DNA of 56,369 nucleotides from contig CAIQBO010000058.1 in NCBI GenBank assembly GCA_903870145.1, positions 1-56,369 on the forward strand, given 5' to 3'. Below the pieces are notes generated by a model. It made no database searches. It was given only the letters and a program-made list of their open reading frames with translations, and was not told the origin of the DNA. Positions within the stretch are counted from its first letter, which is position 1, and the number at the start of each line of letters is the position of its first letter. The position numbers were made by a program, and so were the translations under genes. This stretch comes from an uncultured Burkholderiales bacterium. GTDB taxonomy: Bacteria; Pseudomonadota; Gammaproteobacteria; Burkholderiales; Burkholderiaceae_C. Positions 52,711 through 56,369 of this stretch are shown here, one piece after another.

Positions 52711-53499
52711 ATGAGGTGGTTAAACTTTTGCTTTGGGGCCTTGGCTTCATGGACCGCACAGTTCGCGTGCGCACAGACCACAACGCAAGTGCTGGACTTG
52801 CCGACTCGCCCTGGCGTGACTTTGCGCGTGCTGGCTCTCACGCCCGCCAACCCCAAGGCGGCAGTGATTTTGCTGGCCGGTGGGCATGGGGGTTTACAAA
52901 TTTTCCCAAACGGATCTATGCGGTGGGGAGAAAATAATTTTGTTGTTCGCACGCGTGAGTTGTTTGCAGACCAAGGTTTGACTGTGGCAGTGGTGGATGC
53001 CCCGTCAGATCGCATGCGAATGCCATTTTTATCTGGGTTTCGCCAGTCCAATGAGCACGCGCAAGACCTCAAAGCGCTCATCTCTTGGCTCAGGCTAAAA
53101 GCAGAAATACCGGTTTGGTTAATTGGCACAAGCCGCGGCACCGAGTCAGCCGCTTCAGTAGGAATCAAACTTCAAGGCACACAAGGCCTTGGCGGCATGG
53201 TGCTGACATCTTCCATCTTGGTGGACCCCAAAGGCCTGCCAGTACCTGAGATGCCCGTTAAAAGCTTCCAAGGCCCCGTACTGGTTGTTCACCATGAGCT
53301 CGATGCTTGCAGGGTGACATTGTTTTCTGATCTGCCCAAACTCACAACCCAACTCAACCCGAACGCCCCGCATGAGGTCATTACTTTTCAAGGCGGAATA
53401 TCGCAAGGCGATGCTTGCCAAGCCATGGCCTACCATGGCTACAACGGCATTGAGTCCGATGTTGTGAACAAGATCGCGAAGTGGGTGATCAGCCATTAG
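52711..53499 (+). CDS. Secreted alpha/beta-hydrolase-like protein
   Basis: A 262-residue protein with a signal peptide (MRWLNFCFGALASWTAQFAC, cleavage near CAQ). AVILLAGGHGGLQIFPNGSM forms the oxyanion region, the nucleophile elbow is LIGTSRGTESAASVG, and VVHHELDACR and YHGYNGIESDV occupy the acid and histidine positions. It is related to dienelactone-hydrolase-like periplasmic proteins of Burkholderiales with unknown substrate. It lies between the panE remnant and a cluster of palindromic repeats. The gene appears intact. Confidence 0.8.
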   Translation: MRWLNFCFGALASWTAQFACAQTTTQVLDLPTRPGVTLRVLALTPANPKAAVILLAGGHGGLQIFPNGSMRWGENNFVVRTRELFADQGLTVAVVDAPSDRMRMPFLSGFRQSNEHAQDLKALISWLRLKAEIPVWLIGTSRGTESAASVGIKLQGTQGLGGMVLTSSILVDPKGLPVPEMPVKSFQGPVLVVHHELDACRVTLFSDLPKLTTQLNPNAPHEVITFQGGISQGDACQAMAYHGYNGIESDVVNKIAKWVISH

Positions 53500-53500
53500 G

Positions 53501-53585
53501 GATAAAGGGATGGATAAAGGGTAGCGACCCCTTTATTGGGATAAAGGGTAGCGTCCCCTTTATGTCCCCTTTATTCCCTTTATTG
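53501..53585. repeat. REP-like palindrome cluster, copies 2 and 3
   Basis: Two near-identical palindromes, ATAAAGGGTAGCGACCCC plus TTTAT (53514-53536) and ATAAAGGGTAGCGTCCCC plus TTTAT (53541-53563), lie four bases apart. They are flanked by partial ATAAAGGGA and TCCCCTTTAT units. They belong to the same family as the copy at 51592, in opposite orientation. Together they bracket the lysR/panE remnants and the secreted hydrolase. The cluster also lies just upstream of the hipBA promoter. Confidence 0.65.
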
Positions 53586-53605
53586 CTTGATACACATGCA
53601 CAGTC

Positions 53606-53663
53606 TTGACATATACCGATATAACGATACAATTAATGCCACTCTGCACCATAATATCGGTAT
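53606..53663 (+). promoter_or_regulatory. Promoter and paired operators of hipBA
   Basis: TTGACA (53606-53611) and TACAAT (53628-53633) are separated by 16 bases, giving a start near 53640. ATACCGATAT (53613-53622) sits between -35 and -10, and its exact inverted copy ATATCGGTAT (53654-53663) sits over the start codon of hipB. The centres are 41 bases apart, about four helical turns. This fits cooperative binding of two HipB dimers and tight autorepression, as known for HipBA. Confidence 0.7.
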
Positions 53664-54057
53664 GCCAAGAAACACCAAAGCCATCAATCAACTCCCTCCA
53701 GCCACCTTGGGTGCACTCCAAAAGCTGGGGGCAGACCTTGCTGTGTCCCGTTTGCGCAGGAAAGAATCACTGCGAACATGGGCAAAGCGATTGGGCGTTA
53801 GCCTCTCCACGCTCCAGCGCCTAGAAGCTGGTGACCCCGCAGTGAGCATCGGTGTGGTTGCCACTGCTTTATGGCTCATCAACAGAGATGGTGAGCTGGG
53901 AAACTTAGCCACACCAGAACATGACTTAGGCGCCCTTGAGCTGAATGTTCGAGAAGCGGTGGAGCTTGGCCAAGCACGTGCGCAGGCTTCAGCGGACACC
54001 CGCATGCGTGCAACAACTTCCAGCAACAGCATCAACCCCACCACTGGCAAGAACTGA
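53662..54057 (+). CDS. hipB: HipB-like antitoxin (HTH Xre family)
   Basis: A 131-residue protein starting MPRNTKAINQLPPATLGALQ, with an HTH (LRTWAKRLGVSLSTLQRLEA, then GDPAVSIGVVATALWLI) and a low-complexity tail rich in alanine, serine and threonine. The ATG at 53662 is chosen because it lies just after the promoter with the operator over it; an upstream in-frame ATG would precede the transcription start. HipB dimers bind operators and block HipA. It is followed immediately by hipA. Confidence 0.88.
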   Translation: MPRNTKAINQLPPATLGALQKLGADLAVSRLRRKESLRTWAKRLGVSLSTLQRLEAGDPAVSIGVVATALWLINRDGELGNLATPEHDLGALELNVREAVELGQARAQASADTRMRATTSSNSINPTTGKN

Positions 54058-54058
54058 C

Positions 54059-55372
54059 ATGCGCTTAGATGACCTGTACCTTTGGTACCTTGCAGACCCC
54101 GAGCCTCGCTACGTGGGTGCGCTAAAACTGGTTGCGTCCGGTAAAGGTGTCTCGCTTCACTACGGCTCTGACTGGCTGGCCAATGGCTTTGCACTCAGCG
54201 AGGACTTGCCCCTTGTGGACATTGAGCTCTCGCCACCTGGGCGACTGAGCACCAACGCCCCCCGCGCAGTTGGCGCAGTAGACGATGCACGTCCAGACCG
54301 CTGGGGTGAAAAAGTGATTCGGTTCATCGATAGACCTAAGCGCACATCATTGATGGAGCTGCTCTACTACGCCGGTGATGACCGGTTCGGTGCGTTAGGG
54401 GTCTCAACCTCATCCAGCAGCCACCTCCCCCGCCCAGGCGGTCCATTGCCTCGGTTGGCACAAGCTCAAGAACTCAGCGAGGTGGTGGCCAAGATTGAAG
54501 CCGGCGACGCCTTGACTGCGCTTGAAACCAAAATAATTGAAGGCGGCGGCAGTCCTTTAGGTGGTGCAAAACCCAAGGCGCTTATCGACATCGATGGCGA
54601 ACAATGGGTTATCAAATTCTTTAACAACGAATACGTCGACACGCCGCTCATTGAGCACGCGACCATGACGTTGGCAGCTCAGGCTGGCATCACCGTTGCC
54701 CAGACCCAAGTCATTCATCTGGCTGCGGCTAACGCCATAGCCATTCGCAGGTTTGACCGCGTGGACAGTCAGCGGATTCACAGCATCTCGGCGGGCACTG
54801 CCATCCGAGCAGCCACACCGTCCGGCACAGAGCCAGAAATGGGATATCCACAGCTCGCTCGAATCCTTCGCAGAGTCGGCGTGAGCCAAGGCGATGCACA
54901 TCTGACGGATGCACAAGAGCTGTTTCGCAGAATGGTGTTCAACATCTTGGTCGACAACACCGATGACCATGAAAAGAACCACTCGCTCTTGGTTGTGAAT
55001 CCTTCAGCGAATGGACGACTGAGACTCGCTCCTGCTTATGACGTTTTACCAACTAACTCTGGTCAAGGCTATCAAGAGTTCATCTGTGGCTCGCAAGGAC
55101 AAGATTCCACGCTGGCCAACGCAATGTCTCAATGTGATGCCTTTGGCCTTGAGCCTGCAAAGGCCGCCGAGCAAGTTCTGCAAGTCATTGCCGTGGTCAA
55201 CACTTGGCGCGCGCACTTTGCATCCCATGGGGTAACCGACAGCGACTTGGAGAATTTGGCACAACGTTTAGACGGCGAAGAGTTACTGAGCCAGCGACAG
55301 AACTTTGACGCCAGTCAATACCAAGGCGCAGTGCCCAAACGAAAACCGATAAGCCCGTTTCGTAGAGCTTGA
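54059..55372 (+). CDS. hipA: HipA-family serine/threonine kinase toxin
   Basis: A 437-residue protein. The N-terminal subdomain has YVGALKLVASG and ARPDRWGEKVIRF. The core includes GGSPLGGAKPKALIDIDGEQ (ATP loop and lysine), IAIRRFDR, the catalytic VFNILVDNTDDHEKNHSLL and LAPAYDVLPTNSGQGY with the metal-binding aspartate. All key kinase residues are present. HipA-type toxins phosphorylate aminoacyl-tRNA synthetases and cause dormancy; the target here is not known. It starts one base after the hipB stop, so both are coupled. The protein appears intact. Confidence 0.92.
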   Translation: MRLDDLYLWYLADPEPRYVGALKLVASGKGVSLHYGSDWLANGFALSEDLPLVDIELSPPGRLSTNAPRAVGAVDDARPDRWGEKVIRFIDRPKRTSLMELLYYAGDDRFGALGVSTSSSSHLPRPGGPLPRLAQAQELSEVVAKIEAGDALTALETKIIEGGGSPLGGAKPKALIDIDGEQWVIKFFNNEYVDTPLIEHATMTLAAQAGITVAQTQVIHLAAANAIAIRRFDRVDSQRIHSISAGTAIRAATPSGTEPEMGYPQLARILRRVGVSQGDAHLTDAQELFRRMVFNILVDNTDDHEKNHSLLVVNPSANGRLRLAPAYDVLPTNSGQGYQEFICGSQGQDSTLANAMSQCDAFGLEPAKAAEQVLQVIAVVNTWRAHFASHGVTDSDLENLAQRLDGEELLSQRQNFDASQYQGAVPKRKPISPFRRA

Positions 55373-55651
55373 TTCACAAATGAAAAAAGCCAGCGTGCCG
55401 AGCGGTTCGTATCTTGGTCCGCACAACCGTTCAGGCAACAATTGCTTGACGACAATTACCGTGGCCGGGCGCCAATCTCATGCAGGCCCTCCATTGTTTC
55501 GTGGATGGCCGCAAAAGCATCACTACGGTATTTTTTAGTCACCCACTAGGACTCTGTATAAAGTACATAAATTAGGGTACGGTGAGTAATTTGTACTACC
55601 CCATATCACTTGCTTAGCAGACAGTGGTCGTAACTACGATAAAAAATTTAA

Positions 55652-56158
55652 ATGACTGATTCAGACAATTTATTAGATACGTTCCCGTACCCGCCTTTTT
55701 TCGAATCTGAGCAGTTAGATTTAATTGGCATGCTTCTGCATGAGCTTTATTGTGAGTTCGATGGAATAGAAAACAAGTTAACAACGTTTATCGTTCGGCT
55801 ATGTGCAGAAACACTGGTGGTTCAGAGAGGTCCGTTTATCCTTAATGATCAATTCATTGAATTGAAAAATATCACAGAGTATTTTTTAAAAAATTCGCAT
55901 AGTGATTTAGAAGCAGAACACAAAAAGGTACTGCAAACCGTGGCCTTATATTTTGACGACATTGCAAACGAACGGGTAGTTGATCGTGGAGTTCATACTG
56001 CTGAACAAATCAATTCAGCGGGCCTATATGACCTTATTAGAGAAATGGCGGGTGAAGTCAAGTGTCCATCGTGTGCGGCTAAGTTTCCCAAAATTAGAGC
56101 AATTGAAATAACTAAAGGTTTGTTCCGTTGCCCTAAGTGCAATCAATTGACTCACTAG
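55652..56158 (+). CDS. Hypothetical protein with C-terminal zinc ribbon
   Basis: A 168-residue soluble protein. The first 130 residues are mostly helical and acidic (MTDSDNLLDTFPYPPFFESE, then LDLIGMLLHELYCEFDGIEN), with no recognised family. The C-terminus has CPSCAAKFPK and FRCPKCNQLTH, a four-cysteine zinc ribbon. Base composition is clearly more A/T-rich than the neighbouring genes, and the ribosome site is weak, both suggesting acquisition by transfer. It lies between hipBA and IS21-like end repeats. The preceding 279 bases (55373-55651) contain no recognised gene. Confidence 0.65.
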   Translation: MTDSDNLLDTFPYPPFFESEQLDLIGMLLHELYCEFDGIENKLTTFIVRLCAETLVVQRGPFILNDQFIELKNITEYFLKNSHSDLEAEHKKVLQTVALYFDDIANERVVDRGVHTAEQINSAGLYDLIREMAGEVKCPSCAAKFPKIRAIEITKGLFRCPKCNQLTH

Positions 56159-56251
56159 AAATTACTGGTCGCGCCTCCAACACTCAGCGTATAGGTAAGT
56201 CGGAGTCCCTTTTGGTGCAAGCGTCCCCCGGGGGCGGGTGGGGTCTGGGTA

Positions 56252-56340
56252 TTTTGATCGACCGTGACCACCCATTCCAGTAGATCGTGACCAGTGAATT
56301 TGACGGACCGTGACCACCTGTTTTGATCGATCGTGACCAC
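56252..56340. mobile_element. Repeats resembling the end of an IS21-family element
   Basis: Units of TTTTGATCGACCGTGACCAC recur: 56252-56271, a shorter TAGATCGTGACCAG at 56281-56294, TTTGACGGACCGTGACCACC at 56299-56318 and TTTTGATCGATCGTGACCAC at 56321-56340. Multiple short terminal repeats of this kind at an element end are a hallmark of IS21-family insertion sequences, whose istA and istB would lie beyond the window edge. No transposase is visible here. Confidence 0.6.
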
Positions 56341-56369
56341 TTTGGGGGTCTGGATCAAATTACTGGTCA

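Noticed and set aside
51582..53585. Possible CRISPR-like array from recurring AAAGGG units
   Set aside because: Only a few palindromes exist, without regular spacers of constant length and without cas genes; they fit REP-type elements better.
56155..56358. Leftward open frame of 67 codons at the right edge
   Set aside because: It is read through the IS21-like terminal repeats and has no ribosome site or family similarity.

Overview
The window looks like a chromosomal segment of a freshwater-type betaproteobacterium of the order Burkholderiales, most likely family Comamonadaceae. This is inferred from protein flavour and synteny (zapB-like/zapA/6S RNA, surE-pcm-nlpD-rlmD, a Bug-type solute receptor, a cbb3 oxidase cluster next to fnr); no rRNA is present to settle it. 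Apart from a few accessory patches it is dense, ordinary core genome.

Layout. 1-1050: two toxin-antitoxin loci (a Phd-type antitoxin cut by the window edge, and an AbrB-type antitoxin with a Doc toxin) on the 3' side of a tRNA-Val(GAC). 1.6-7.3 kb: relA, an alpha/beta hydrolase, 3-hydroxybutyrate dehydrogenase, an orphan MazE-like antitoxin with a collapsed mazF, and ispDF. 7.4-15.2 kb: mfd, serB, a PhoD-type phosphatase, an aminotransferase and nth. 15.3-17.9 kb: a sulfonate/taurine-type ABC transporter whose binding-protein gene is broken. 18.1-23.5 kb: a B12 riboswitch followed by btuB, a broken second binding-protein gene, btuF, btuC and btuD. 23.9-24.8 kb: zapB-like, zapA and 6S RNA.

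24.8-37.1 kb is a micro-oxic respiration block: hemN and fnr (divergent), ccoH, ccoG, ccoPQON, ccoS, ccoI and a universal stress gene. Near-perfect FNR boxes lie at its promoters, and a further one precedes a second usp gene at 51 kb, so FNR probably coordinates the block. 37.1-51.5 kb is mainly housekeeping: malonyl-CoA synthetase, a Bug receptor, lgt, ilvD, a Bax-inhibitor-like protein, rlmD, nlpD-pcm-surE, a quinone oxidoreductase, an exported protein with five WVRYP-like repeats, and a class V aminotransferase.

51.5-56.4 kb is accessory: palindromic AAAGGG..CCCTTT repeats flank a lysR remnant and a panE remnant that have both lost their 5' ends. A secreted hydrolase, hipBA with its operator, an AT-rich zinc-ribbon protein and repeats resembling the end of an IS21-family element follow.

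The most striking pattern is that at least three unrelated genes (mazF, the sulfonate-type binding protein, and the btuF-like gene) carry internal out-of-frame deletions. In each, the bases at the junction read sensibly in both the upstream and the downstream frame, as expected if recombination or slippage between short direct repeats removed the middle of the gene. A fourth deletion appears to have fused lysR and panE. This is either real repeat-mediated gene decay or an assembly collapse, and the two can be told apart with reads.
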